A stretch of 59,079 bases of DNA from positions 1-59,079 of the forward strand of contig NZ_JAPWBR010000012.1 in assembly GCF_041433555.1 (NCBI RefSeq), given 5' to 3'. Positions 33,389 through 42,263 of this stretch are shown in pieces. This stretch comes from Granulicatella sp041433555 (GTDB taxonomy: Bacteria; Bacillota; Bacilli; Lactobacillales; Aerococcaceae). Every line of letters starts with the position of its first letter. Position 1 is the first letter of the stretch. The notes under the pieces are model-generated. The model ran no database searches, was not told the DNA's origin, and saw nothing but the letters and a program-made list of their open reading frames with translations. The translations under genes were made by a program, and so were the position numbers.

Positions 33389-34078
33389 CTATTCTGTTAC
33401 TTTCTTGAATGTCATTTTCATGGTTGCTAAAACGCCTCGCTCGTTATTGCCTCTAGCGCTGACTACGAGGGTATCCCCATCTAATTCATATTGATAAGTG
33501 ATTGGACGAGCGGGTTGCATGGTAATTCCTAATGAAAATGTCATGAGGAGAGTTGGTGTTTCTTTAAAAGTAATCGTTTTGTTACTTGTATCTATAGCAC
33601 CTTCAGGCAGAGAGAAATCGAATTGGTTCGTTTCTTTGTCCATCTCGATTTTAGTGACTTTTAAAGCTGGAAGGATTTTTGCATAACCATCATATAAAAC
33701 AGACTTGAATTCGGATTTATCTGGGAAAGCATTTTTATAAATATGTTCATATAGATTCTCGTAATATTTTGTGAAGTTATAGCTGTATTTAAATTCAGCT
33801 TCATTTCCTGAAATGACGAGTTGCGGTTTCCAGTCAGCTAAATCATCAATCGCATAGGCGTACTGAGTTGGGTCAGCACCTCTTAGGACAAATGATTTTC
33901 TTAAAGTGGTCTTCACATCAGTTAATTCCCAAGTGCCATCAAGAGTTTCGTTCTGCGCAACAGTTGTTTCTTGTGTAGTTGCTTGGCTAGTTGTTGTTGC
34001 GGTACTGCATCCTGCAAATAGGAGGGCACATAAAACCGTTAACAGAGTTAGCCAATATTTTTTAGTCCAGTGTTTCAT
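33389..34078 (-). CDS. Array lipoprotein 2 (single domain)
   Basis: 229 aa, lipobox LFAGC24. Domain begins LDGTWELTDVKTTLRKSF and ends PEGAIDTSNKTITFKETP, PITYQYELDGDTLVVSARG, MKMTFKKV, the same block order as its neighbours. It has its own upstream region after the terminator at 34182-34214; a TATAAT is present at minus-strand ~34114 without a clear -35. GGAGG ribosome binding site. Function unknown, anchored outside the membrane. Confidence 0.8.
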   Translation of the reverse strand: MKHWTKKYWLTLLTVLCALLFAGCSTATTTSQATTQETTVAQNETLDGTWELTDVKTTLRKSFVLRGADPTQYAYAIDDLADWKPQLVISGNEAEFKYSYNFTKYYENLYEHIYKNAFPDKSEFKSVLYDGYAKILPALKVTKIEMDKETNQFDFSLPEGAIDTSNKTITFKETPTLLMTFSLGITMQPARPITYQYELDGDTLVVSARGNNERGVLATMKMTFKKVTE

Positions 34079-34181
34079 AAAAGGACCTCCTAAAAGTTGT
34101 TCTTATTATTATATCGTAACTCTTTGTGACAAAAATCGCAAATCATTCTACGGAATACTTTAAAGTGGAAATGGAGTATAA

Positions 34182-34214
34182 AAAAAGGAATGTAGTCTAA
34201 CTACATTCCTTTTT
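34182..34214 (-). terminator. Terminator after array lipoprotein 3
   Basis: GGAATGTAG-tctaa-CTACATTCC with T run on the minus strand. Nearly the same stem (GAATGTAG) terminates array lipoprotein 5 at 35937. Confidence 0.88.
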
Positions 34215-34255
34215 GGCTTGTTAGAGTGTCTAAGTAAGTCATCCTAGCGAATAGA

Positions 34256-34966
34256 TTATTCCGCTACTTTTTTGAAACGCATTGTGTAGTAGAGAGTAAC
34301 CGAATCTCCATTGTCAAGGTCTTGTTTTTGTTCGAGTGACAGTGTTAATATTCCATCTTCAAGGGTATATTTATAGGTCACTGGATATACGAATTTCCCA
34401 CTCGAGAATGTTACTAAATCAATGAACATTGGTGCGTTCTTGAATTCAAACGTACCGGCACTTTCGTTAATGGTGATTTCTTTTAAGGTTTGATGGATTT
34501 CATATTTTTCATCATTGAACTCAAAGCTGAGGGGGAGATTATGTTTGTTATAAGTTTCCAGGTTTTTTTTCAAATCGTCATACTGATTTTTAATATATTG
34601 TTCTTTGGTTCCTTGGACACTTGTTAACTTTTGAGCCTTCGCGTAGTCATAGAAGTTGCCGACAGCCACATTGGTCGTTGCTGTAAGATCGTATACGGCA
34701 GAATCCCCTGTAATCGTTAGTGTCGGCGTCACGTCCTTGAAGGCATCAGAGTAGATGAGTCGGCGTGGAAGTCGACTCGAAAACTCCTCATATCCTAAGC
34801 TACGTTCGAGAGTACTTCTGAAGTCGATTTGTTCCCATTTTCCTTCCAGTGGATTGGAAGGAGCAGTTGTTGTAGTTGTCGTTGTAGCAGTTTGATTTCC
34901 GCAGCCGGCAAGCATTAAAAGAGAGCAGCCAGCAATGAATAATGGTTTTAAGTATTGTTTAAACAT
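34256..34966 (-). CDS. Array lipoprotein 3 (type-B domain)
   Basis: 236 aa, lipobox LMLAGC with lipidated Cys22. Type-B domain: LEGKWEQIDFRSTLERSLGY, FKDVTPTLTITGDSAVYDL, EQYIKNQYDDLKKNL, PVTYKYTLEDGILTLSLEQ, MRFKKVAE. It starts 15 nt after the stop of array lipoprotein 4, so the two are cotranscribed. Its domain corresponds to the second half of array lipoprotein 5. Confidence 0.82.
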   Translation of the reverse strand: MFKQYLKPLFIAGCSLLMLAGCGNQTATTTTTTTAPSNPLEGKWEQIDFRSTLERSLGYEEFSSRLPRRLIYSDAFKDVTPTLTITGDSAVYDLTATTNVAVGNFYDYAKAQKLTSVQGTKEQYIKNQYDDLKKNLETYNKHNLPLSFEFNDEKYEIHQTLKEITINESAGTFEFKNAPMFIDLVTFSSGKFVYPVTYKYTLEDGILTLSLEQKQDLDNGDSVTLYYTMRFKKVAE

Positions 34967-34981
34967 GGTCGCATCTCCTTT

Positions 34982-35704
34982 CTATTTCTTTTCTGCACTT
35001 GGTACGCGTTTGAAAGTCAGTTCAAAATGAACAGGAAGATTATCCTTCGTCTTCATATCGGCGTAGATGGTCAAGATGCCGTCTTTTACTTCATAGTTGT
35101 AAGTTGCTGGATCTAATCTATGATCTTTACCCGCTGTCGTTAGAGGGAAAGAGTCAAGAATGATGAGCCCTTCGTCGAATGTGACAGTCTTCGCACTTTC
35201 GTCAACCGTTCCTGTAGCTTCATAGCTGTAAGTTCCAGTTGATGTATCCATTGACGCTTTATATTTCTTGAAGTTTTGCACGAACTCTGTTTGTCCGTTA
35301 ATATAACGGCTAACAAATGCGTCTTCTGTCATTTTTTTCTTATCCTTAGAAATATCGTAGTAAGCTTTGGCAAATTTCTTCGAGTCATATTGATAGCTTA
35401 GCTTAACGTTTGTGCCATCAACGGAGAATTTCATCTTGAAATCTTTAAAGGCTTCAATAAATTTTTTAAATGTATAAGAGTTCATATCAAATGGGGAAAA
35501 AGCTGTTTGAATCGATTCGAGCTCAAATACGGATTCCCATTCACCAGCAATATTATTTGTATCTTTTTGTTCTTGTTGTGCTTGCGCTTGTTGCGCGTTA
35601 TTGGCATTTTGGTCTGAAGCTTGGTTCTGTCCACATCCAGCAATCACAAAAATTGCGCCAAGAGAGAAGAGACCAAGAAACAGTTTCTTAGTTTGTCTAA
35701 TCAT
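34982..35704 (-). CDS. Array lipoprotein 4 (type-A domain)
   Basis: 240 aa, lipobox FVIAGC24, Gln/Ala-rich linker. Type-A domain: IAGEWESVFELESIQTAF, FKDFKMKFSVDGTNVKLSY, TGTYSYEATGTVDESAKTV, VKDGILTIYADMK, FELTFKRV. It corresponds to the first half of array lipoprotein 5. First gene of the 4-3 unit, behind the promoter with the conserved upstream box at 35745-35793. Confidence 0.82.
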   Translation of the reverse strand: MIRQTKKLFLGLFSLGAIFVIAGCGQNQASDQNANNAQQAQAQQEQKDTNNIAGEWESVFELESIQTAFSPFDMNSYTFKKFIEAFKDFKMKFSVDGTNVKLSYQYDSKKFAKAYYDISKDKKKMTEDAFVSRYINGQTEFVQNFKKYKASMDTSTGTYSYEATGTVDESAKTVTFDEGLIILDSFPLTTAGKDHRLDPATYNYEVKDGILTIYADMKTKDNLPVHFELTFKRVPSAEKK

Positions 35705-35744
35705 TGTTAGACCTCCTTCAAACAGATTGTTGTATTATGCTTAT

Positions 35745-35793
35745 ATTATACTTCTAATATTTTTATTTTACAAGGGTTTTCACAAAAATTACC
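35745..35793 (-). promoter_or_regulatory. Promoter of array lipoproteins 4-3 with conserved upstream box
   Basis: Minus strand: GGTAATTTTTGTGAAAACCC directly upstream of -35 TTGTAA (35768-35773), 17-nt spacer, -10 TATAAT (35745-35750). The box recurs at 37368-37390 and 42293-42315. Confidence 0.7.
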
Positions 35794-35936
35794 ATTTTCT
35801 TCCGTCACCTCACCATTATTCAACAGGAGAAGAAGGAGCCAATCAGCTCTTCATTTATTGGACTAGCTTGGATGGAGATTCGGATAAACACACTTTACGG
35901 TTCTGCCTCTATTTAAAAAAATAACTATTAGGACAT

Positions 35937-35969
35937 AAAAAAGAATGTAGTAATACTACATTCTTTTTT
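35937..35969 (-). terminator. Terminator after array lipoprotein 5
   Basis: AAAAAAGAATGTAG-taata-CTACATTCTTTTTT. Confidence 0.9.
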
Positions 35970-36003
35970 AGAGCTGTCTGGGAAAATGTTCCTAGCGAAG
36001 AGA

Positions 36004-37299
36004 TTATTCCGCTACTTTTTTGAATTTGGCAGACATAACCGTATTTAAATTATTCTTGCCATCGCGTTGCTCAATCGTCAACGTTAAAATATCTCCATCA
36101 ATCGAGTATTTATACGTAGTTTCTTTATTGGCAGGTCCAATAGATAGGATTGCAAGCTGCACAATATTGATTGCTTCTGGGAAGACAATCGTTTGGTTTG
36201 CTGTATCTAATTTACCATTTTTCAATACAGAATGAATCGTGCTATTATCTTTATCAAACTCATAAGTTGTATTTGGGTAGTCTTTAGCAGCTCCTTGTAG
36301 AGTAGTCGATAATCTAATAAATTGATTTTTAATATATTCGTCTTTTGTTTGCGTTACTTTAGATCCGTCTTTTTGTTTTAAGTAATCGTAGAACATTCCA
36401 AAACCATCTGCTAGCGATACAGTATAGTCAAATTCGACTGATGTACCTGTAATGTTTAACGTTGGTTTCAAATCTTTCCATGCCTCAGGATAGATCAGCT
36501 TGATAGCTGAATCATCATTGTCAAAGTCTTTATAGGCTAAGCTACGTTGAAGAGCTGGTCTGAAATCAATGGCTTGCCATTTTCCTTCAATTGGAACTGG
36601 GTCTTTTTGAGTAGTGCTACCTTTACGTTTGAAGTGTAGTTCATAGTGAACTGGAAGATTATTTTTCTTCGCTTTTCCGTCAATAGTTACGTAAAGCATG
36701 TCATCTTTTAGTTCGTAATGATATGTGTTTGGCGAAATGCGGTTTTCACCAAATGAGAAGAAGAATGAGTTTGCTACTGAAATTCCTTCATCAAAGGTCA
36801 TAGTTTTGGCATCTTGATCAATAGAACCCGTTGCTTCGTAGCTAAATACACCTGTTTCTTTATTCATGCTGACTTTGTATTTCTTAAAGTCGGCTGCGAG
36901 GTTTTCATGAGAGTCATATTGGAGTTTTTTGAATTCTTCTTCAGTCTTTCCTTTAGCGTCTTTTGAGAAAGTGGAGAAAGCTTTAATAAAGTTATCAATG
37001 TTATAATCGTATTTAATCGTTGCCGTATTGTTTTCAATCTTCATGTCCATTTTGAAGTCTTTGACAGAGTCAAGCAATCGTCCAAAGTTTAATCCATAGA
37101 GAGTATAGGCTCCGATGGAATACGAAAAAGCATCGACTACATCGACCAATTCCCAATCACCATCAATTGTTTCCACTTTTGGTGCTTCTGTTTGAGCGGC
37201 ATTTTGAGAGCTGCTTTGGTCTTGAGAACAAGAAGCCAGTACGAAAACTGAGAATAGAGCAACTAGTGTTAAAAATAATTTCTTATAATGTCTAAACAT
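36004..37299 (-). CDS. Array lipoprotein 5 (two-domain A+B fusion)
   Basis: 431 aa, lipobox FVLASC24. Domain 1 (~45-225, type A: IDGDWELVDVVDAFSYSI, VKDFKMDMKIENNTATIKY, FSYEATGSIDQDAKTM) matches array lipoprotein 4. Domain 2 (~235-431, type B: IEGKWQAIDFRPALQRSLAY, LKPTLNITGTSVEFDY, DEYIKNQF, FKKVAE) matches array lipoprotein 3. It is thus a fused version of that adjacent gene pair. Own promoter with the conserved box and own terminator. The ribosome binding region GGAGGTCTAACGATG is shared almost exactly with lipoproteins 4 and 6. Confidence 0.85.
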   Translation of the reverse strand: MFRHYKKLFLTLVALFSVFVLASCSQDQSSSQNAAQTEAPKVETIDGDWELVDVVDAFSYSIGAYTLYGLNFGRLLDSVKDFKMDMKIENNTATIKYDYNIDNFIKAFSTFSKDAKGKTEEEFKKLQYDSHENLAADFKKYKVSMNKETGVFSYEATGSIDQDAKTMTFDEGISVANSFFFSFGENRISPNTYHYELKDDMLYVTIDGKAKKNNLPVHYELHFKRKGSTTQKDPVPIEGKWQAIDFRPALQRSLAYKDFDNDDSAIKLIYPEAWKDLKPTLNITGTSVEFDYTVSLADGFGMFYDYLKQKDGSKVTQTKDEYIKNQFIRLSTTLQGAAKDYPNTTYEFDKDNSTIHSVLKNGKLDTANQTIVFPEAINIVQLAILSIGPANKETTYKYSIDGDILTLTIEQRDGKNNLNTVMSAKFKKVAE

Positions 37300-37338
37300 C
37301 GTTAGACCTCCTTAATAGAGTAATTCTAATATAATTAA

Positions 37339-37390
37339 ATTATAACGATTACAATTTTTATTTGCAACGGTTTTCACGAAAATTACAACC
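37339..37390 (-). promoter_or_regulatory. Promoter of array lipoprotein 5 with conserved upstream box
   Basis: Minus strand: GGTTGTAATTTTCGTGAAAA then CCG, -35 TTGCAA (37362-37367), 17-nt spacer, -10 TATAAT (37339-37344). The core TTTTCGTGAAAA is a near-palindrome abutting the -35. Confidence 0.78.
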
Positions 37391-37502
37391 TTGCCCCGTA
37401 ATTTCACCGATTATTCAAATGAGAAGTGTAAAAATCTTCTGCACGGCTGGAGCAGTATTTGAGGTTCTTTAGGTATATTAAGTGAAATTCAGTCCCTTAA
37501 GT

Positions 37503-37807
37503 CTATTAAAATACGAAGAACCTTTGGGTAATAGGAACGATAACTGCGACAAACAAGCAATGTGAAATGGGAGTAAGACAGAAGAAACAGTGCTTTTCTG
37601 TTTCTTCGTAGTCTTACCCCCGCAAGGACAAATAGGATTGACCAAACTACTTGATAGTGAAGGTCAATCCATTTGTCTACTGCGTCTACATTATTTAAGT
37701 TAACAATATGAAAATTGCAAGCTTGCTAGGGTTGAGACCTAAGGCTCAACCCGGTGTAGCAGTTATCATAACTATTACGAACCAAAGGTTCTAAAGTATT
37801 TTAATAG
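37503..37807 (-). repeat. Branched inverted-repeat element, copy 5, with a ~145-bp insert
   Basis: Closing stem CTATTAAAATAC..AGAACCTTTGG..TAATAG..GATAACTGC pairs with GCAGTTATC..CTATTA..CCAAAGGTTCT..GTATTTTAATAG. P2 is GGGTTGAG-acctaagg-CTCAACCC. P3 is missing; in its place (~37567-37713) sits a separate structured segment with two hairpins (GAAGAAACAG/CTGTTTCTTC and GGATTGACC/GGTCAATCC), also found in copy 8. The element starts 3 nt after the stop codon of array lipoprotein 6, in its 3' untranslated region. Confidence 0.78.
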
Positions 37808-37810
37808 AAA

Positions 37811-39124
37811 CTAGTTTTGAACTTTCTTAAACTTCAATTCATAGTAAATATTAAATCTTCGGCCAGTTTCATGCCTTTCATAGGTAAGGGTTAAAATATC
37901 GCCGTCTATTGTGTAGTTATAATCTGTATCCAACATTGCTATAGAAAAGTTTGAAAAAATGACAAGATCCGAAATAGCCATTGGATTATCGAAAGTAATT
38001 ATATTTCTGTCTGTATTAACTATTCCATCTGGGATTACAGTATGGACAGTGTAGTTTGCCTCATCAATATCAATTTTTGAATATTTACTCGCACTTAAAT
38101 TTGTTTTAATCATATTATTAAAATAGTACGTACGTATGTACTCTTCTTTTGGCTCTAGTTTTATTTTAGCATTTTTTTTATGATATTCGTAGATGCTATT
38201 ATAGGCGTCTGTTAGATTAACCGAACCCTCATAAGTAGCTTTATTTCCAGAAATTGTTATTGTTGGCTTTAAATTTTTTAACGTATTCCAGTAAACTTGT
38301 AGAAGCAGTTTTCTTTCATATTGATCATGAAGACGATAGAAAAGCCCACGTAAGAAGGCGTCACTAGAATTTATAAGTTCCCATTTTCCGTCTAAAGAAG
38401 CTGTCTGTTTTGTAGTTGTTGCTGCCGTATTATTTTCTGAACCAGTGACACGTTCGAATCTTAATTCTGCATGAGCGGGTTGCTGGGTTTTAGAATCAAT
38501 ACCATCCAAAGAAACGAGAAGAAGATTATCTTTCAATTCATATTTATATGTAATTGGGTCATATGTCTCCGTCAATGTCATAGGAAAGCTCATGTTAAAG
38601 TTTAACGGCTCTTGGAAGGACATAGTTTTATCTGTATCATTTATGGTTCCAGGAGCATAGAAACTAAAGGCGCCCGTTGTCACATCCAATGTGGCTTTAT
38701 TTGTCTTGTATTTATCTGCCAATTCTTTAGTACGTTTAAATAGGTTTGTTTTGAAAACTTCAGCAGAATCTTTTTTATTAGTTCCTTTATAAAGATTGTT
38801 TGAGAAATTATTTAAGTCAGTAGAGTAGCTGACCTCAACCTTGTCACCGTTAACCTTCAAACGCATGTCTAAGTCGTCAAAAATTGTTAAAAAGTATCCG
38901 AATTGTACTTCATCTATTTCGAATAAAGAGTAAATAGATTGGATTGAATTACGAATGTCCGTTAGTTTCCATTCACCCTCAATATCGTTTACTTTCTTCG
39001 GTACTTCTGTTGTAGCAGCTGGTGAACTTTCAGAGTTGTTTGAGCCCTGAGAGCATCCAGCAATGACCAAAACTGAGAAGAGAGTCAGTAGAGTAAGAAT
39101 GATTTTTTTACTATGTCTAAACAT
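37811..39124 (-). CDS. Array lipoprotein 6 (two-domain)
   Basis: 437 aa, lipobox LVIAGC24. Domain 1 (IEGEWKLTDIRNSIQSIYSL, FDDLDMRLKVNGDKVEVSYS, GAFSFYAPGTINDTDKTMSF) is type A; domain 2 (LDGKWELINSSDAFLRGLFY, LKNLKPTITISGNKATYEG, VDTGYN-like TDYNYTIDGDILTLTYERH, ELKFKKVQ) is type B. Closest paralog is array lipoprotein 9. It is the last gene of the 8-7-6 unit, 33 nt after lipoprotein 7, and its stop abuts element copy 5. Confidence 0.85.
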   Translation of the reverse strand: MFRHSKKIILTLLTLFSVLVIAGCSQGSNNSESSPAATTEVPKKVNDIEGEWKLTDIRNSIQSIYSLFEIDEVQFGYFLTIFDDLDMRLKVNGDKVEVSYSTDLNNFSNNLYKGTNKKDSAEVFKTNLFKRTKELADKYKTNKATLDVTTGAFSFYAPGTINDTDKTMSFQEPLNFNMSFPMTLTETYDPITYKYELKDNLLLVSLDGIDSKTQQPAHAELRFERVTGSENNTAATTTKQTASLDGKWELINSSDAFLRGLFYRLHDQYERKLLLQVYWNTLKNLKPTITISGNKATYEGSVNLTDAYNSIYEYHKKNAKIKLEPKEEYIRTYYFNNMIKTNLSASKYSKIDIDEANYTVHTVIPDGIVNTDRNIITFDNPMAISDLVIFSNFSIAMLDTDYNYTIDGDILTLTYERHETGRRFNIYYELKFKKVQN

Positions 39125-39157
39125 TGTTAGACCTCCTTAAAAAGAGTTTTATATTCG

Positions 39158-39862
39158 TTAATTAGTTTTTGCCTCAGAAACTTTCTTGAATTTCATTTGG
39201 TATACCAGATGCAAGTTTTCCTCTTTCAGTATACGCTCTGCTTTTATCGTCAACGTGTCACCAACAATCTCATATTGATACTTCAACGGTTTTTCTTGGT
39301 CGGTGATATACAGTGGGATGACTGCAAAAATATTTGGAACTTCCGGGAAGGTAATCGTTTTGTTTTTTGTATCTAGAACGCCATCTTTCAACACAGATTT
39401 AATCGTCGATGTTTGTTCATTCCAGTCAACTGTGTGGTATTTGAGATTACCATACGTCGTTTTTGCTAGACCAACAATATAGTTAATCGCATTTTCTTTG
39501 TAGCTAAATTGTTTTTTGCCAATCACATCCCCATACGCATCCAAGAATTTTGACATGTTTGCGGTGTATTCAAATGTAACCTTATTTCCTTGAATCTTGA
39601 GGACTGGAACGACGTCTTTAAGGGCCTCTGTTGCCTTTAAGCGACTGGCCGCATCGTCGTATTGGAGTAGAAATACCTTCTCAAGAGTATCTCTAAAGTC
39701 GACGGCTTGCCACGTTCCTTCCACATCAACAGAAGCAGGTTTTGGAGCTTCTGTGGTTGGAGTTTGACTTTGTGTTTGTTGTACTTGTTGTTGTTCGTTT
39801 CCACATCCTGCAATGAACAGTAGAGAGAAGAGGGAAACCATCCATAAAGTAAATTTTTTCAT
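39158..39862 (-). CDS. Array lipoprotein 7 (single domain)
   Basis: 234 aa from ATG at 39862 (MKKFTLWMVSL), 8 nt after GGAG; an upstream GTG overlaps that site. Lipobox LFIAGC20. Domain: VEGTWQAVDFRDTLEKVFLL, LKDVVPVLKIQGNKVTFEYT, GVLDTKNKTITFPEVPN, LKYQYEIVGDTLTIKAE, MKFKKV. Closest paralog is array lipoprotein 10. Middle gene of the 8-7-6 unit; 16 nt from lipoprotein 8. Confidence 0.83.
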   Translation of the reverse strand: MKKFTLWMVSLFSLLFIAGCGNEQQQVQQTQSQTPTTEAPKPASVDVEGTWQAVDFRDTLEKVFLLQYDDAASRLKATEALKDVVPVLKIQGNKVTFEYTANMSKFLDAYGDVIGKKQFSYKENAINYIVGLAKTTYGNLKYHTVDWNEQTSTIKSVLKDGVLDTKNKTITFPEVPNIFAVIPLYITDQEKPLKYQYEIVGDTLTIKAERILKEENLHLVYQMKFKKVSEAKTN

Positions 39863-39878
39863 GTTTGCCACTCCTTTC

Positions 39879-40541
39879 TTATTGTCCGCCTAATCGATTG
39901 AAACGAATACGCATTTCTCGAGGATAGCCTTCTTGAATATCGCCTTCAATGAAGAGTGTCATTTGATTGCCATCCACTGTGTAGTTATACGTAATAGGTT
40001 TCAAAGGATCAATGCCAATTCCCATGACAAGCCCCTTTAAGAAAGTCGGTGTTTCAGGGAAGGTAATTGTATGTTTTTCCTTATCAATTTCACCTTTTAA
40101 AGAGTAGTCATAGGCCAAGTTCGCATCGTCTGTTGTAACCTGTGCATGCTGATATTTCTTAACAGCTTCTTTGAACCCCTCAAAATTATTTTTTACATAG
40201 GTATCTATATCAGGAGTTTTCAGTTGGAGGCCTTTGTATTGATCCTCATAAATTTTTTTTACGCTAAGATAGTACTTCAATTCGACCGTATTCTCATTAA
40301 TATCGAGCGTCATTTTTACGTCGTTGAAGTCTTCTACTACATATGCAGCAACAAATTTATTGATATTCATAGCCAAGAGAATCTTCTGCATCGTTAAAGG
40401 TTGTTCAGTCCATTCCCAGGATTCCTGTGGGGATGCATTTTGTGCTTTAGAATCGGTCGTTTGGCTCTGGCACCCTGCAACGAAGAGTAGAGTAGCGAAC
40501 GCCAAGAATCCGAAAAGCATCTTCTTTGACTTACCTAACAT
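39879..40541 (-). CDS. Array lipoprotein 8 (single domain, WEWTEQ type)
   Basis: 220 aa, lipobox LFVAGC24. A diverged domain: SWEWTEQPLTMQKILLA, FNDVKMTLDINENTVELKYY, KGEIDKEKHTITFPETPTFL, PITYNYTVDGNQMTLFIEG, MRIRFNRL. Closest paralog is array lipoprotein 11 (TWLWTEQ). First gene of the 8-7-6 unit. Promoter at 40571-40599; TAGGAGG ribosome binding site. Confidence 0.83.
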   Translation of the reverse strand: MLGKSKKMLFGFLAFATLLFVAGCQSQTTDSKAQNASPQESWEWTEQPLTMQKILLAMNINKFVAAYVVEDFNDVKMTLDINENTVELKYYLSVKKIYEDQYKGLQLKTPDIDTYVKNNFEGFKEAVKKYQHAQVTTDDANLAYDYSLKGEIDKEKHTITFPETPTFLKGLVMGIGIDPLKPITYNYTVDGNQMTLFIEGDIQEGYPREMRIRFNRLGGQ

Positions 40542-40570
40542 AGAGTTACCTCCTAAAAGTTGTTACTTCC

Positions 40571-40599
40571 ATTTTATCATTAACTGGAATGATTATAAA
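40571..40599 (-). promoter_or_regulatory. Promoter of array lipoproteins 8-7-6
   Basis: Minus strand TTTATA, 17-nt spacer, TAAAAT. The same promoter and ~150 bp of upstream sequence recur at 44041-44069 and beyond, upstream of lipoprotein 11. Confidence 0.5.
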
Positions 40600-40722
40600 G
40601 TGAAACTTTGAGCGAGTGTCGTTTGAACAGTGGGCATAACGAAAAGAGGAAAAGTCTTCAGCACAGATGGAGCAGTATTTGAGATTCTTAAGAAGAATTG
40701 TGTAAGGAAGAATTCTTTAAGT

Positions 40723-40916
40723 CTATTAAAATACGAAGAACCTTTGGGTAATAGGTATGATAACCGCTCAAAACAAGCAATGTGAATTAGAGCGGGTTAA
40801 AGTTTTCAACTTTTACCCGCTCTTTGAAGCTTGCTAGGGTTGAGACCTGAGGCTCAACCCGGTGTAGCAGTTATCATAACTATTACGAACCAAAGGTTCT
40901 AAAAGTATTTTAATAG
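40723..40916 (-). repeat. Branched inverted-repeat element, copy 6 (complete)
   Basis: The cleanest copy. Left arm CTATTAAAATAC, AGAACCTTTGG, TAATAG, ATGATAAC, GCT pairs block by block with the right arm (about 40 bp). P2: GGGTTGAG-acctgagg-CTCAACCC. P3: GAGCGGGT.AAAGTT..AACTTTTACCCGCTC on CAAGC/GCTTG, with the conserved loop (plus strand TGTGAATTA opposite TTTGAA). It begins 3 nt after the stop codon of array lipoprotein 9. Confidence 0.85.
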
Positions 40917-40919
40917 AAA

Positions 40920-42227
40920 TCAGTTTTGAACTTTCTTGAATTTCAATTCGTAGTAAATATTATAAATTTTGCTAGAATTAGGCTTTTCATAAGTAATTGT
41001 CAAGATATCACCGTCTAATGAGTAGTGATAAGTTGTTTCTAAATATGCTTGAGATGCTTCAGAAAAAATGACGAAATCTGCAATAGCCATTGGATTTGGG
41101 AAAGTGATAGTTTTATTATTTGTATCCACCTTTCCATCTGGTACTACAGTATGGACACTGTAGTTTGCCTCATCAATTTCAATTTTAGAGTTCAAACTTA
41201 CTGATAAATCTGTTTTAAGTCGATTAAAGTAGAAATTGATGTATTTTTCTCTTGAATCTTTATTTTCTGTCTTAGTGGTTTGATAATAATAGTCGTAATC
41301 GGCATTATAGGCGTCTGTTAGATTAACCAAAACGTCATAAGCAGCGGTATTTCCAGAAATCGTTAAGGTTGGTTTTAAATCCTTTAACGCATTCAAGTAA
41401 ATTAATTGGAAAGCTTTTTTATTTTTTATATTCACACGATAGAAGAGCCCTCGTAGTAAGGCTTCTCTAGTATTCATCAGTTCCCATTTTCCATCTAAAG
41501 AAACTGTCTGTTTAGAAGTTGCTTCTTTCGTTTTGTTTTCTGAACCAGTGACACGTTCGAATTTTAATTCAACATGAGCCGGTAGCTGTGTTTCTTTTTC
41601 GGTTCCGTCCATAGAGATAATTAGTAGATTATCTTTTAATTCGTATTTATACGTGACTGGATCATATGCCTCCGTAAATGTCACAGGGAAGTACATAATG
41701 AAGTTTAACGGTTCTTCGAAGGTCAGGGTTTTATCTTTAGCATTGACAGTCCCTGGGGCGTAGAAAGTAAAGGCACCCGTTGCTGTATCTGTAGTGACTT
41801 TGTTTGTCTTGTAAGGGTCTGCTAATTCTTTAATTTTTGGAAATAGTTTTTCTTTAAAAGCTTCAAGTGTTATATCTTGTTTAGAGATTTTATAATAGTC
41901 CTCTGCAAAACGATTTAAGTCAGTAGAGTAGCTAACTTCCACATTTTCGCCACTAACCTTCAAGCGCATGTCTAAGTCGTCAAAAGTCGTTAATAACTTT
42001 CCAAATGTATCAACATTTAATTTGTATATAGAATAAACAGACTGCATTGAATTATGAATGTCTGTTAGTTTCCATTCGCCTTCGATTTCTGTTGTTATTT
42101 TCGTTTCTTCCGTTTTAGCAGCTGCCGAACTATCGGAGTTATTTGAGCCTTGAGAGCACCCTGCAATAACGAATACTGAAAAAAGTGAAAGCAGAGCGAA
42201 CATGTATTTCTTTCCAAGTCTACCCAT
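40920..42227 (-). CDS. Array lipoprotein 9 (two-domain)
   Basis: 435 aa, lipobox FVIAGC24. Domain 1 type A (IEGEWKLTDIHNSMQSVYSI, FDDLDMRLKVSGENVEVSYS, GAFTFYAPGTVNAKDKTLTF); domain 2 type B (LDGKWELMNTREALLRGLFY, LKDLKPTLTISGNTAAYDV, TTYHYSLDGDILTITYE, ELKFKKVQ). Paralog of lipoprotein 6 over its whole length. It has its own promoter with the conserved upstream box and is followed at once by element copy 6. Confidence 0.85.
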   Translation of the reverse strand: MGRLGKKYMFALLSLFSVFVIAGCSQGSNNSDSSAAAKTEETKITTEIEGEWKLTDIHNSMQSVYSIYKLNVDTFGKLLTTFDDLDMRLKVSGENVEVSYSTDLNRFAEDYYKISKQDITLEAFKEKLFPKIKELADPYKTNKVTTDTATGAFTFYAPGTVNAKDKTLTFEEPLNFIMYFPVTFTEAYDPVTYKYELKDNLLIISMDGTEKETQLPAHVELKFERVTGSENKTKEATSKQTVSLDGKWELMNTREALLRGLFYRVNIKNKKAFQLIYLNALKDLKPTLTISGNTAAYDVLVNLTDAYNADYDYYYQTTKTENKDSREKYINFYFNRLKTDLSVSLNSKIEIDEANYSVHTVVPDGKVDTNNKTITFPNPMAIADFVIFSEASQAYLETTYHYSLDGDILTITYEKPNSSKIYNIYYELKFKKVQN

Positions 42228-42263
42228 TGTGAACCTCCTAAAAAGAGTCTTGTATATGCCTTT

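Noticed and set aside
37503..37807. Ordinary insertion sequence
   Set aside because: No transposase frame, no target-site duplication visible, and arms differ between copy groups instead of keeping a fixed terminal repeat.
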